Of a stretch of 64,000 bases of DNA, positions 35,940 through 44,047 are shown piece after piece. The DNA is from Pseudoalteromonas sp. S2755 (GTDB lineage: Bacteria; Pseudomonadota; Gammaproteobacteria; Enterobacterales; Alteromonadaceae). A program made the position numbers and the translations under genes. How positions within the stretch are numbered: the first letter of the stretch is position 1; every line of letters starts with the position of its first letter. Location: NCBI RefSeq assembly GCF_005886535.1, contig NZ_PNDS01000001.1:1-64000 (forward strand). The letters run 5' to 3'. The notes under the pieces are model-generated. The model had not been told where the DNA came from. It worked only from the letters and a program-made list of their open reading frames with translations, and made no database searches.

Positions 35940-36824
35940 TTATTCCTGTGATAATTGCGCACTCAAGGTTGCGCTTCCCTTCGCATTGAAGTCCAGCGTC
36001 CTAATTGGGAAAGGAATTAAGATATCGTTATCAGCTAACACACGATTAATGGTACAAATCGCTTTGTGCCTGACCACCATGAAGCCGGGATCGGCTGGGT
36101 AGTCTATCCAAAACCACACGAGTAGATTGATAGAACTATCACCAAAAGATTCGGCGTAGACATCCGTTTCTTTTTGGTTTACCACAAAATCAAGCTTATT
36201 AATTGCCTCGATAATTACCTCTCGTGCTTGCTCTGGGTCGTCCGCATAGGAGATGCCAACAGGTACTTCTATTCTTCGTTTACCAAGTTTAGTGTAGTTT
36301 TGTAATTCATTTTTAAAGAGAATTTTGTTGGGAATATAGGACAGTTGGCCGTAAAAGTTCTCTACTAAGGTATTTCTCAAATTGATTTTACTTACCGTAC
36401 CAAAGCAATCCTTGGTTCTGATAATGTCACCGACCATAAAAGGTTTTCTGACTCCCATCACAAATCCAGCAATGAGGTTCTCTGTCATGTCTTGGAATGC
36501 AAAACCAATGGCAAGGCCTATGATCCCAGCCCCGGCTAACAATGACATCACGGCGCCTGATAGTTTGACTATATCTAAAGCGAAGAAAATACCGATAGCA
36601 ATAATGGAAACTTTAAATATAGAGCTAATAAGAGAAGCGACTTGTTCGGTCTTTATTGCTTTTCTTATCGCTTTAGAAAACCAAACCGATGATATTTTAG
36701 CTAGAATCGTAAAAAATATGATAACCATTAAGGCTAGGATCATATTGGGCAGTAATTGCACACCCGCTTCAAGCCAAGAGATTAATTTATCATTAATTAA
36801 TGTCCAAAACTTTTCTAAGTTCAT
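35940..36824 (-). CDS. MscS-family mechanosensitive channel
   Basis: A 294-residue small-conductance channel with three membrane helices; the pore helix TM3 is the glycine/alanine-rich GAVMSLLAGAGIIGLAIGFA followed by FQDMTENLIAGFVMGVRKPF. The beta domain has GDIIRTKDCFGTVSKINLRNT. It would release solutes on hypo-osmotic shock. I chose the ATG at 36824 rather than a GTG 6 bases upstream. E. coli MscS has 286 residues. The gene faces away from the BON-protein gene across a 230-base region carrying sigma54 elements. Confidence 0.9.
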   Translation of the reverse strand: MNLEKFWTLINDKLISWLEAGVQLLPNMILALMVIIFFTILAKISSVWFSKAIRKAIKTEQVASLISSIFKVSIIAIGIFFALDIVKLSGAVMSLLAGAGIIGLAIGFAFQDMTENLIAGFVMGVRKPFMVGDIIRTKDCFGTVSKINLRNTLVENFYGQLSYIPNKILFKNELQNYTKLGKRRIEVPVGISYADDPEQAREVIIEAINKLDFVVNQKETDVYAESFGDSSINLLVWFWIDYPADPGFMVVRHKAICTINRVLADNDILIPFPIRTLDFNAKGSATLSAQLSQE

Positions 36825-36863
36825 AATCACACATTCCTATATAAGTACTTAACAAAGTTAGGA

Positions 36864-36880
36864 TGCAGTAATCATTCCTA
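36864..36880 (-). promoter_or_regulatory. Degenerate sigma54-like element upstream of the MscS gene
   Basis: On the minus strand TAGGAATGATTACTGCATC keeps the GG-N10-GC spacing but AGGAAT replaces TGGCAC. It is weaker than the other three sites. Confidence 0.35.
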
Positions 36881-36914
36881 GTTATATTAATTAGCGGTTC
36901 ATTAAAAAGGTAAT

Positions 36915-36929
36915 TATTACAAAGTAATA
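36915..36929. repeat. Perfect 15-base palindrome in the MscS/BON intergenic region
   Basis: TATTACAAAGTAATA is palindromic (6+3+6), centred about 112 bases upstream of the BON start and 70 bases upstream of the MscS start. It could be an activator site; it includes the TTACA half-site seen in the other two units. Confidence 0.45.
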
Positions 36930-37007
36930 TACACATTTTCTCGGTAAATTCTTCCTTCCCGTTTACATAAAAAATAAAAACACCTTACTTTTCAACAATT
37001 TAAAAAC

Positions 37008-37024
37008 TGGCACAACAGCTGCAA
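37008..37024 (+). promoter_or_regulatory. Sigma54-type promoter upstream of the BON gene
   Basis: TGGCACAACAGCTGCAA contains a perfect TGGCAC -24 element and GC with exact GG-N10-GC spacing (GG 37009-37010, GC 37021-37022). The predicted start near 37034 lies 27 bases before the ATG at 37061. Confidence 0.8.
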
Positions 37025-37060
37025 TAAGTAATTCGACTACGAAATTAAAGGAGTTTAATT

Positions 37061-37624
37061 ATGAAAAAGACATTAATTGCAACTGTACTTGTATCTTCAC
37101 TTACTGCCGCTTCAGCATTTGCAGCTGATAATTCTTGGGAAAAAGAAGCAAGCGATGCTTGGATTGACGGTAAAGCAGAAGCGACATTGCTTTTCAACGG
37201 TGAGCTGAACAATTTTGACATTAACACAGATGTGAAAAATGGCGTTGTAGTGCTAACCGGTAAAGTGGAACATTCTGTAGATAAAAAGTTAGCTGAAGAG
37301 CTTGTATTAGGTATCGACGGCGTAAAAGAAGTGAAGAACGACCTGACTATCGTAGATATGTCAGACGAGCGCAAAAAAGAGCGTAACTACGAAAGCGATA
37401 GTGGCTTTACTGACGCAAAAATCGCAACAGTAATTAAGTCTCGCTACCTGTTTGACACAGATGTAGATGGTACTGACATCGATGTCGATGTGGAAGGCTT
37501 AGTCGTAACACTAAATGGCCATGTTGGTAGCGAAGCAGAGCGCAAACTTGCTGTGCAAATCGCGAAAAACGCCAATGACGTTAAAGATGTAAAAGATAAC
37601 CTTCGCGTTACTAAAAAATCATAA
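37061..37624 (+). CDS. Periplasmic BON-domain protein (OsmY-like)
   Basis: A 187-residue exported protein with a signal peptide (MKKTLIATVLVSSLTAASAFA). Two BON domains are visible, each ending in the GxKEVxN(D)xLxV pattern: TGKVEHSVDKKLAEELVLGI then VKEVKNDLTIVD, and NGHVGSEAERKLAVQIAKN then VKDVKDNLRV. BON proteins bind membranes or phospholipid and often respond to osmotic stress, as OsmY does. The SD AAAGGAG and a sigma54 promoter lie just upstream; a barrel gene follows 61 bases later. Confidence 0.9.
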   Translation: MKKTLIATVLVSSLTAASAFAADNSWEKEASDAWIDGKAEATLLFNGELNNFDINTDVKNGVVVLTGKVEHSVDKKLAEELVLGIDGVKEVKNDLTIVDMSDERKKERNYESDSGFTDAKIATVIKSRYLFDTDVDGTDIDVDVEGLVVTLNGHVGSEAERKLAVQIAKNANDVKDVKDNLRVTKKS

Positions 37625-37685
37625 GCAATTTTGATTTGAGGGGGCACTCCCCCCTCCCATACTTATATTGATTTAAGGAGTAAAG

Positions 37686-38261
37686 ATGAAACAATTAACG
37701 ATTGCCGCTGCGCTACTAGCCTCTCTTGGTCTTGCATCAACCGCTGCTCACGCGGAGTCTGATTTTGGACTAGATGATTATAAAATTTACACAGGTATCG
37801 GTTACGGCCAATACTCTTTTCAGTGGGAAGACCGTGAAAACGACACTTCGTTTGACGATGACTCGTCTATGTTAAAAGCGTATGTGGGTACAAAAATAAA
37901 TCCATATTGGAGCTTTGAACTTGCCTATGAAAACTTCGACGAAGCTAGTGACATTGACAACTCTGCAGAAATCGACGGTATTTCTTTATCTACGCGTATT
38001 TCAGCCCCACTAAATGAACACTTCTCGGTATATGCAAAAGGTGGTTGGCTTGAGTGGGATGCCGATATCTACGCGGACATTCCAGCTGTAGGTCGTGTTT
38101 CATCTAACCTTGAAGGTGGCGACTGGCTTTACGGTGCTGGCGTGGAATTTCATCTAAATGAAAACATCAACATGCGTTTAGAATATACACGCTACGAACT
38201 TGAAGAGGATATCGATCCAGATATGGACGTAGCTGCTGTCTCTATCGAGTATCAATTTTAA
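37686..38261 (+). CDS. Small outer-membrane beta-barrel protein
   Basis: A 191-residue exported protein with a signal peptide (cut after AAHA) and an eight-strand OmpA-like barrel pattern: YKIYTGIGYGQYSFQW, YWSFELAYENFDEA, FSVYAKGGWLEWDA, NMRLEYTRYELEE. It ends in YQF, the C-terminal aromatic that BamA recognises. It follows the BON-domain gene and likely shares its sigma54 promoter. Confidence 0.88.
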   Translation: MKQLTIAAALLASLGLASTAAHAESDFGLDDYKIYTGIGYGQYSFQWEDRENDTSFDDDSSMLKAYVGTKINPYWSFELAYENFDEASDIDNSAEIDGISLSTRISAPLNEHFSVYAKGGWLEWDADIYADIPAVGRVSSNLEGGDWLYGAGVEFHLNENINMRLEYTRYELEEDIDPDMDVAAVSIEYQF

Positions 38262-38343
38262 GCAGTAATTATGGCTAATTTATAGCCTCCCAATTATTTC
38301 CCCTTTGACTCAGTCCTGGCTCTTCCACAAAGAGTCTGGTTTT

Positions 38344-38371
38344 GGCGCTACCTCTTGGTGGCGCCTTTTTT
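38344..38371 (+). terminator. Terminator after the barrel gene
   Basis: GGCGCTACC (38344-38352) pairs with GGTGGCGCC (38357-38365) with one wobble, followed by TTTTTT. Confidence 0.85.
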
Positions 38372-38428
38372 CGGCTTTACTTTACCATATTAAGTAAATC
38401 GCTTTATATTTTACTGATCCCTACTTCT

Positions 38429-38460
38429 CTGCTCAGCTGATATTTATTGAGCAGTTTTTT
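38429..38460 (+). terminator. Second terminator downstream
   Basis: CTGCTCA (38429-38435) pairs with TGAGCAG (38448-38454), followed by TTTTTT. The two terminators lie only 58 bases apart. The 38372-38428 interval holds no visible gene. Confidence 0.75.
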
Positions 38461-38556
38461 CTATGAGCAAGCTCTGTCAGCTCACTCTCTTCTAACCTGA
38501 AGTCAACGTTAAACACCGATTAAACAGCGGTGAAGTAGACTTGAAAATCAATTTTT

Positions 38557-38588
38557 TTGTCACCACTTTAGAGCTGGATTTATATAAT
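38557..38588 (+). promoter_or_regulatory. Sigma70-type promoter for the 52-residue membrane protein
   Basis: TTGTCA (38557-38562) and TATATA/TATAAT (38581-38588) at 18-20 base spacing precede the small gene at 38638 by about 45 bases. Confidence 0.5.
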
Positions 38589-38637
38589 CAACACATAGTT
38601 ATAAGATCTGAATTACTATATTGAGCTCGGAGGTTAT

Positions 38638-38796
38638 ATGGAACTTTCTCTCTATTTCGACTTTATGCTTTATATCTTGATCGGCATAAGTGCCACATTG
38701 GGGTGCTTTGCAGTAGTAAATATTTTTGCAACGTGGATCAGTAAAGTTCAATTCCGAAAGCATCGTTATCCCAATAATCACAGGGGATTCCAATAA
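38638..38796 (+). CDS. 52-residue small membrane protein
   Basis: A short open frame with a very strong ribosome binding site (CTCGGAGGTTAT) directly before the ATG. One hydrophobic segment spans about residues 9-33 (LYILIGISATLGCFAVVNIF), followed by a basic tail (FRKHRYPNNHRG). I do not recognise a family. The good SD, the sigma70-like promoter and the position in the stress-gene block argue that it is real. Confidence 0.6.
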   Translation: MELSLYFDFMLYILIGISATLGCFAVVNIFATWISKVQFRKHRYPNNHRGFQ

Positions 38797-38898
38797 TTTG
38801 GCCTATGGTTAGTGCTTTCTCGCGAGAAAAAGAAAGCACTAACTTTAGCTAGCCTCTACTCACGTTACATAACACCCTGTACATCTTCCATGAAATAT

Positions 38899-38913
38899 TT
38901 ACAGCCCTTGTAA
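38899..38913. promoter_or_regulatory. Candidate activator-binding palindrome (UAS)
   Basis: TTACA (38899-38903) and TGTAA (38909-38913) form an inverted repeat with a 5-base spacer, centred about 94 bases upstream of the predicted sigma54 start at 39000. It mirrors the repeat upstream of the DUF2383 operon. Confidence 0.45.
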
Positions 38914-38973
38914 CTATGTATCAATCACAAATAATAAAAAATCTAATCCTTTGAATTTATTGAACTTTAATTA

Positions 38974-38990
38974 TGGCAAACCCTTTGCAT
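38974..38990 (+). promoter_or_regulatory. Sigma54-type promoter upstream of the YqjD-like gene
   Basis: TGGCAAACCCTTTGCAT has GG (38975-38976) and GC (38987-38988) separated by exactly 10 bases with a perfect TTTGCAT -12 element. The predicted start is near 39000 and the ATG is at 39026. Confidence 0.8.
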
Positions 38991-39025
38991 TGAAAAGAGT
39001 GAACTAAACGAATAAGGAGTAGTTT

Positions 39026-39355
39026 ATGAGTAACCAAGCAAACCAAGCACAGACAAGTAACACAGCAAAACCACAATCAAATGGTCACGACTCTAGTCAC
39101 CCAGTTACGGATCAAATTGCAGACACTTTACATGCGTCAGTAGACTCACTGCACGCTTCAGCGTCTCGCACTGAGACCTCACTGCGTGAAAAAGGTCATA
39201 ACTCAAGCGAAGTCATTGGTGCCAAGCGTAAGGAGTGGGAACGTGCGTGGAACACATCAGGTATCAAAAAGTATGCAACGGAGAACCCAGTAAAGACGGC
39301 TGGTATCGCATTTTCACTCGGTATGTTGGCAACTATGCTGTTAAGGAATAAGTAA
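39026..39355 (+). CDS. DUF883 (YqjD/ElaB-like) membrane-anchored protein
   Basis: A 109-residue protein with a polar, low-complexity N-terminus and a C-terminal membrane anchor (ENPVKTAGIAFSLGMLATML then LRNK), the DUF883 design. E. coli relatives YqjD and ElaB are stationary-phase tail-anchored proteins reported to bind ribosomes. The SD AAGGAG precedes the ATG. It heads a three-gene unit driven by a sigma54-type promoter. Confidence 0.82.
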   Translation: MSNQANQAQTSNTAKPQSNGHDSSHPVTDQIADTLHASVDSLHASASRTETSLREKGHNSSEVIGAKRKEWERAWNTSGIKKYATENPVKTAGIAFSLGMLATMLLRNK

Positions 39356-39357
39356 TC

Positions 39358-39795
39358 ATGCAAGACCAAGCTCAAGTAAGAGACCGTCAAGCAACAGCTC
39401 ACGAGCGCACACCAGCGCTCGCTGAGCTTAAAGACTCTGTGTCCCTATTATTCAATAGTTATCAGCAAATCGCAGAAGCACAAATAAACTTATTAGGTGC
39501 CAAATTTAGAGCTAATTTAAAGACTTTATGTATTGCACTCGGGTTAATTCTGTTCTCTTTAATTTTAACGGCTATGGTATGGGGCAGCTTGCATGTTTTA
39601 TTTGCTTACGCCTTAACCTACGCAGGCCTAAGCTGGTTTATATCGGCCGGTATCGTACTTACTATCAATATTGCAATGATTTATTACCTAATCATCACAG
39701 GGCTAAAGCTCTTTAACAACAGTATAAACGACCTGACGTCTGGATTTTATACTCCAGTTGCTAAGCAGGAGGGCAGTAATGACGAAGCTCGCTGA
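39358..39795 (+). CDS. YqjE-like (DUF1469, phage-holin family) membrane protein
   Basis: A 145-residue protein with an N-terminal helix (ELKDSVSLLFNSYQQIAEAQ) and two membrane segments (TLCIALGLILFSLILTAMVW and WFISAGIVLTINIAMIYYLI). This is the DUF1469/YqjE arrangement. It starts 2 bases after the DUF883 gene. Function unknown; the yqjD-yqjE-yqjK order is conserved in many proteobacteria. Confidence 0.82.
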   Translation: MQDQAQVRDRQATAHERTPALAELKDSVSLLFNSYQQIAEAQINLLGAKFRANLKTLCIALGLILFSLILTAMVWGSLHVLFAYALTYAGLSWFISAGIVLTINIAMIYYLIITGLKLFNNSINDLTSGFYTPVAKQEGSNDEAR

Positions 39796-40033
39796 ATTCA
39801 TCACTGATAAATTGCACCAAGAAGTGGTAATTGAGAAGAAAAAGCTCATTACCGCTAAACATTTTAATCAACTCACTCAAGTGAAAGCTAAAAAGGTATT
39901 TACCGGCGCGATTAGCTCTCCTCAAGGGTTAGGCTTCATGTTTATGTTTGGCGCACTCAGCGCTAAATATGGCAAGTTTGGCGCACTAAGAAAGATCGTA
40001 CTTTTACAAAGAATAGCGCAAGGTATCATTTAA
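39779..40033 (+). CDS. YqjK-like small protein
   Basis: An 84-residue basic protein. I chose the ATG at 39779, with GGAGGGCAG upstream, so it overlaps the YqjE-like gene by 17 bases. The C-terminus has a weak hydrophobic patch (GLGFMFMFGALSAKYGKFGA). Its place after yqjD/yqjE-like genes suggests the YqjK role, but sequence similarity to YqjK is not demonstrable by eye. Confidence 0.65.
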   Translation: MTKLAEFITDKLHQEVVIEKKKLITAKHFNQLTQVKAKKVFTGAISSPQGLGFMFMFGALSAKYGKFGALRKIVLLQRIAQGII

Positions 40034-40061
40034 CTCCTTGCGCTATTCTTCGGCTCTCTAT

Positions 40062-42014
40062 CTAAACCAGCTTTTCTTTAATTTCCTTTAGATCCACCAG
40101 TGTAATAGGCTTTAACAGCACTTCATTTACTTGTGACTCGGCCAGTTTTTCCGGCTCTGGGTCAAAACCACTAGCAATCACGATATGCTGATTAGGATCT
40201 TGTGCTTTAATCTCTCGTGCAAGCGTAAGCCCAGACTTATCGGGCAGACCTATATCCAGTAAAATCGTGTCAAAGCGCCCAGAACCAACAAAGTGCTGCC
40301 AACAAGTTTGCGCGCACTCTGCCGTAACTACATTCACTTGCAGTGAATTAAGTAATAGCTTAAGTAGGTTGCGTGTATCTGCGTCGTCTTCTACCACTAA
40401 AAACTGCAAAGTACCAGTAGTTTGCTCCACATCATTGCTAGATGTCGCCAACTCGTCACTCAAGTAGTGGGCTAAATATTCTCCTAATTCAGAGACATTA
40501 ACAGGCTTGCTCATCATATCGCTAAAGCCAAGCGCCATTAATTCTTCTTTTGTGCCTTTTTGAGCGGCCGCTGTGAGTGCGACAACAGGTAAGTCAATAC
40601 CACGCTCTCTGAGCGCCACGATAGTATCTCGGCCGTCCATTCTTGGCATGTGCAAGTCCATAAAGACTAAGTCATACTTATCTGGATTATCATTAAGCAT
40701 CGTAAGCGCTTCAATACCATCGCCTGCAATTTCAGCCGTTGCACCTGTTTGGCCAATCAAAGTACGCATTAACATCTGGATCTCAGTAATATCTTCAACG
40801 ATAAGAATATGCCCTTTTAGATCCGATGGGAGCGCGTTATTAGCTGTATTTTGCGTTTTATCTAATACAAGAGGAGCAAGTGCCGCACCATCTACCTCCT
40901 CTAGATCGATGCAAAAACCAAATTCACTCCCCTCTCCCAAAGTCGACTCAACCGCCAGCTCACCGCCCATCAATTTAATGAGTGCTGAGCTAATGGCTAA
41001 CCCAAGACCAGCACCCTCATCTGTGCGTGTTGTAACGTTCTGTACTTGTTCAAATGGCTTGAATATACGTTTAAGCTTCGCAGAGGGAATACCAATACCC
41101 GTATCAATTACCTTGAATTCAAGCTTTGCATCCGCTTGTAACGTGATCTCGACTTTTACAAAACCAGAACTCGTAAACTTAATCGCATTATAAATAATGT
41201 TGATAAGTACCTGTTTTAGCCTTGTTTTATCGACCTTTACATCTTGAGGGAGTGGCGTTTTAGCTTCAATACTAAAACTCAAGCCTTTTTTCGCGGCGGC
41301 CATTTTGAACAAACTATACAAGTCACTAAGAAAGCTACTCAAGCACGTTTCTTGTTTATTGAGCTGCAATCGGTTTTCTTTTAGCTTTGACAGATCGAGC
41401 ACATCATTAAGTAAATTAAGTAGATGCTCGCTGTTATTATTAATAATAGATAGCTCTGGCTTAACATTTTGTAATTCCTCCCGAGATAACAGGAGATTGG
41501 TGTAGCCCAAGATAGAAGTGAGTGGCGTTCTTAGTTCATGACTTAAATGAGCCAAAAAGCGGTCTTTCGCTCGACTGTCAGACTCTACTCGCAATCGCTC
41601 AAGGCGCTCACGTTCAAGCTCTTTCCGTGCCAAAGCATAACGGATAGAGCGAATAAACCGCGCGCTGCTTATTTCTGACTTAAGCACGAAATCTTCAGCG
41701 CCCGCTTTCAATGCGTCGTTATCCAAGACTTCATCCGATTGTCCCGTTAACATGATTATCGGCGTATGAACCTGTCTTGCTTTGGCTTCTTTTAACACAC
41801 TTAACCCGGTTTGCGGGCCTAACTGATAATCCAACAAGCAAAGATCAAAGCCATTGCTCTCCAGCGCTTCTAGAGCTTGGTGGTATTGGCTCTGCCAAAC
41901 GAGATTAAATTTAAAGTTAGGGATCGACTCCAAATAATCTAAGGTTAAAATATAATCGTCTTCGTCATCTTCAATGAGTAACACATTGACTTCACTGACT
42001 GACTCCTTTGTCAT
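40062..42014 (-). CDS. Hybrid histidine kinase REC-HisKA-HATPase-REC-REC
   Basis: A 650-residue cytoplasmic protein. REC1 (about residues 8-125) has the phospho-aspartate in CLLDYQL. The H-box is FLAHLSHELRTPLTSILGY, with HATPase N box NIIYNAIKFT, G1 DTGIGIP and G2 GAGLGLAIS. REC2 has FMDLHMPRMDG and REC3 LLDIGLPDKSG. There is no sensor domain, so the input is probably REC1, phosphorylated by a partner. The start has a strong SD (GGAGG). It is the last gene of the cluster, 109 bases after the CheY-like gene. Confidence 0.92.
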   Translation of the reverse strand: MTKESVSEVNVLLIEDDEDDYILTLDYLESIPNFKFNLVWQSQYHQALEALESNGFDLCLLDYQLGPQTGLSVLKEAKARQVHTPIIMLTGQSDEVLDNDALKAGAEDFVLKSEISSARFIRSIRYALARKELERERLERLRVESDSRAKDRFLAHLSHELRTPLTSILGYTNLLLSREELQNVKPELSIINNNSEHLLNLLNDVLDLSKLKENRLQLNKQETCLSSFLSDLYSLFKMAAAKKGLSFSIEAKTPLPQDVKVDKTRLKQVLINIIYNAIKFTSSGFVKVEITLQADAKLEFKVIDTGIGIPSAKLKRIFKPFEQVQNVTTRTDEGAGLGLAISSALIKLMGGELAVESTLGEGSEFGFCIDLEEVDGAALAPLVLDKTQNTANNALPSDLKGHILIVEDITEIQMLMRTLIGQTGATAEIAGDGIEALTMLNDNPDKYDLVFMDLHMPRMDGRDTIVALRERGIDLPVVALTAAAQKGTKEELMALGFSDMMSKPVNVSELGEYLAHYLSDELATSSNDVEQTTGTLQFLVVEDDADTRNLLKLLLNSLQVNVVTAECAQTCWQHFVGSGRFDTILLDIGLPDKSGLTLAREIKAQDPNQHIVIASGFDPEPEKLAESQVNEVLLKPITLVDLKEIKEKLV

Positions 42015-42123
42015 ATTGGCCTCCGTAAATGAAGTGGTAGTAACTCGTTTAGGTCGTCACGATAGGCTGAAATAAGTGTAGGACGACTTGGAGTGAGCGC
42101 TTGCTTGCACAAGCGCGATAGGG

Positions 42124-42573
42124 TTAATTTGGCAGTTCTACTATTTCAATCCAGTACTTGCCTAAATGCTTCATCAAATCAACTAAGCCATCAAAATCAA
42201 CAGGCTTAGTAATGTAAGATGCAGCGCCAGAGTCATATCCTCTTAGCTTATCTTCCTCCTCTTTGGAGGTAGTTAAGATCACTACAGGAATAGAGCGCAG
42301 TATTGGGTCCTTTTTAATTTCTTGTAGCGCTTCTCTACCATCCATTCTTGGCATATTCAGGTCAAGTAAAATGAGATTTGGTCTTGGGTATCGTTGTTTA
42401 TCAGTAAACTCACCCTCATTCCTCAAATATTCCAAAAGCTCAACCCCATCCTTAACAAATTGAAACGCATTGAGTACTCGGCTCTCTTCTAGCGCATCCT
42501 GAGCTAGCAAGCGATCATCTTCGTCATCATCCGCCATCAGAATATGGATCGGCTGAGTTTTTTTATAGTTCAT
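42124..42573 (-). CDS. CheY-like (Rcp1-type) response regulator
   Basis: A 149-residue single REC domain: acidic pocket ADDDEDDRLLAQDAL, phospho-aspartate in ILLDLNMPRMDGREA, switch threonine in VVILTTSKEEED and conserved lysine in YITKPVDFDG. The EEDKLRGYDSGAASYITKPV segment is typical of Rcp1-type regulators paired with phytochrome-like kinases. It overlaps the kinase gene by 11 bases, so the two are almost certainly partners. There is no output domain; it may shuttle phosphate to the hybrid kinase. Confidence 0.92.
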   Translation of the reverse strand: MNYKKTQPIHILMADDDEDDRLLAQDALEESRVLNAFQFVKDGVELLEYLRNEGEFTDKQRYPRPNLILLDLNMPRMDGREALQEIKKDPILRSIPVVILTTSKEEEDKLRGYDSGAASYITKPVDFDGLVDLMKHLGKYWIEIVELPN

Positions 42574-44047
42574 TTTTCAGTTCCTGAATAATTGGTGTTG
42601 GTTCAACGAGTAATGTGATCGTGAATTTAGCACCTTTACCATCTTCACTGGTTGCTGAAATTGCCCCACCGTGCCGCTCAACAATACGTCTGCACACAGT
42701 TAAGCCAATCCCAGTACCAGCATATTTTTTTCTGTCATGTAGTCGTTGGAAAGGCGAGAATATTTTATCAGCATATTCAACGTCAAAACCAACGCCATTA
42801 TCTTCCACTACAAAAGTATAGGCATCTTGGCCCACCAATTGGCTGTTTTCAACTGAAATCGTAATAACCGGATCACGTCCGTCTACTCTAAACTTGATAG
42901 CGTTAGAAAGTAAATTTAAAAATAGTTGGTGTATTTGGCTGGCATCACATTTTATTGTCGGTAAAACGGCGGCATTCACACTTGCATTGCTGTCCTTGAC
43001 CGCAATTTCTAAATCTTCCAACACAAACTGTAAAACTTGATTGAGGTCTTGCTCTTCAAATGGTTTTGCTCTGGTGGTCACTCGAGATAACTCAAGCAAG
43101 TCGGTGATAAGTGTTGACATCCGCTGCGCAGCACCTGTCATCCGGGCCAAATAATCCCGGCCCTTGTCATCCAGGTATTCACCATAGTTTTTTTCGATGC
43201 GATCACCAAAAGCGCGGATCTTTCTTAGTGGCTCTTGCAGGTCGTGGGAGGCTACAAACGCAAAATCTTCGAGTTCTCGGTTACTACGATTTAGCTCTTC
43301 AGCGTAATGTTCTAACGCTTCAGTACGCGCCTGTACCTTTTCTTCGAGGTGGTCATTAGCTTGCTCTAACTCGCGCTTAGCTTGTTTGGTACTGCGCAGA
43401 TTCGCGACCAATAGTAGCAATATGGCAAAAATCATCGCAGCACTCAATAACGTAAATACCACAATATTAGTTTGAGCTTCCTTTCGTACCCGTTTTAACT
43501 GATTTAATTGAATGGCTCGAATATCCACTTCCGCGGCCATGATACGAGTAAACTCTTCCCGTAAGTCGCCACCCGAGTCAGCGGCTCGGTCAAGTAATAA
43601 AGCTTCATTACCCGTATCGGTATTGCGTGCAACAATTATCGTACTTTGCAAGGTTTTAAATCGCCTCTTCACGCCGTCAATATAGCGATTTATCTTTTGC
43701 TGTTGCACATCACTTTCGGAGTGATTCTGAGCAACCTTGGCTATACTCTCGTCAAGGCTTTGCAATGACTTTTCAAACGGCGCTAAGTCACTTTCTTTAT
43801 TTGAGATTAAAAACGCTCGTTGCCCAGCCTCTGCATTTAACATCGCAATATGCAGCTGATCCAGAGACATCATCACTTCGCTGGTGTTGCGGATACTCTC
43901 TTGAACTTGGTTTAACTCTTTAACATTGTTAAAGCCGATCAGGGCATTGGACGCTACAAGCCCTACGCTCACAATCACGGCAAACCAGATGAAGCTCAAT
44001 TTATTGCTTAAGTTCATAAAAGCGCTAACTCTGGGTTTATTGTTCAC
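42563..44047 (-). CDS. CHASE3-domain sensor histidine kinase
   Basis: A 494-residue membrane kinase. TM1 (FIWFAVIVSVGLVASNALIG) and TM2 (IVVFTLLSAAMIFAILLLLV) flank a CHASE3 helical sensor (LHIAMLNAEAGQRAFLISN). The coiled linker leads to the H-box FVASHDLQEPLRKI, then N box LLSNAIKF, G1 VEDNGVGFD, F box FSPFQRLHD and G2 GTGIGLTV. I kept the GTG at 44047, which overlaps the preceding gene's stop as GTGA; an ATG ten codons inside is possible. The SHDLQEPLRK H-box is typical of kinases that pair with Rcp1-type regulators. Confidence 0.93.
   Translation of the reverse strand: MNNKPRVSAFMNLSNKLSFIWFAVIVSVGLVASNALIGFNNVKELNQVQESIRNTSEVMMSLDQLHIAMLNAEAGQRAFLISNKESDLAPFEKSLQSLDESIAKVAQNHSESDVQQQKINRYIDGVKRRFKTLQSTIIVARNTDTGNEALLLDRAADSGGDLREEFTRIMAAEVDIRAIQLNQLKRVRKEAQTNIVVFTLLSAAMIFAILLLLVANLRSTKQAKRELEQANDHLEEKVQARTEALEHYAEELNRSNRELEDFAFVASHDLQEPLRKIRAFGDRIEKNYGEYLDDKGRDYLARMTGAAQRMSTLITDLLELSRVTTRAKPFEEQDLNQVLQFVLEDLEIAVKDSNASVNAAVLPTIKCDASQIHQLFLNLLSNAIKFRVDGRDPVITISVENSQLVGQDAYTFVVEDNGVGFDVEYADKIFSPFQRLHDRKKYAGTGIGLTVCRRIVERHGGAISATSEDGKGAKFTITLLVEPTPIIQELKNEL

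Noticed and set aside
36382..36852. A 156-residue plus-strand frame
   Set aside because: It is antisense to the MscS channel gene; the channel motifs on the other strand are clear.
40573..41193. A 206-residue plus-strand frame
   Set aside because: It is antisense to the conserved HATPase and REC domains of the hybrid kinase; its translation is serine-rich without family features.
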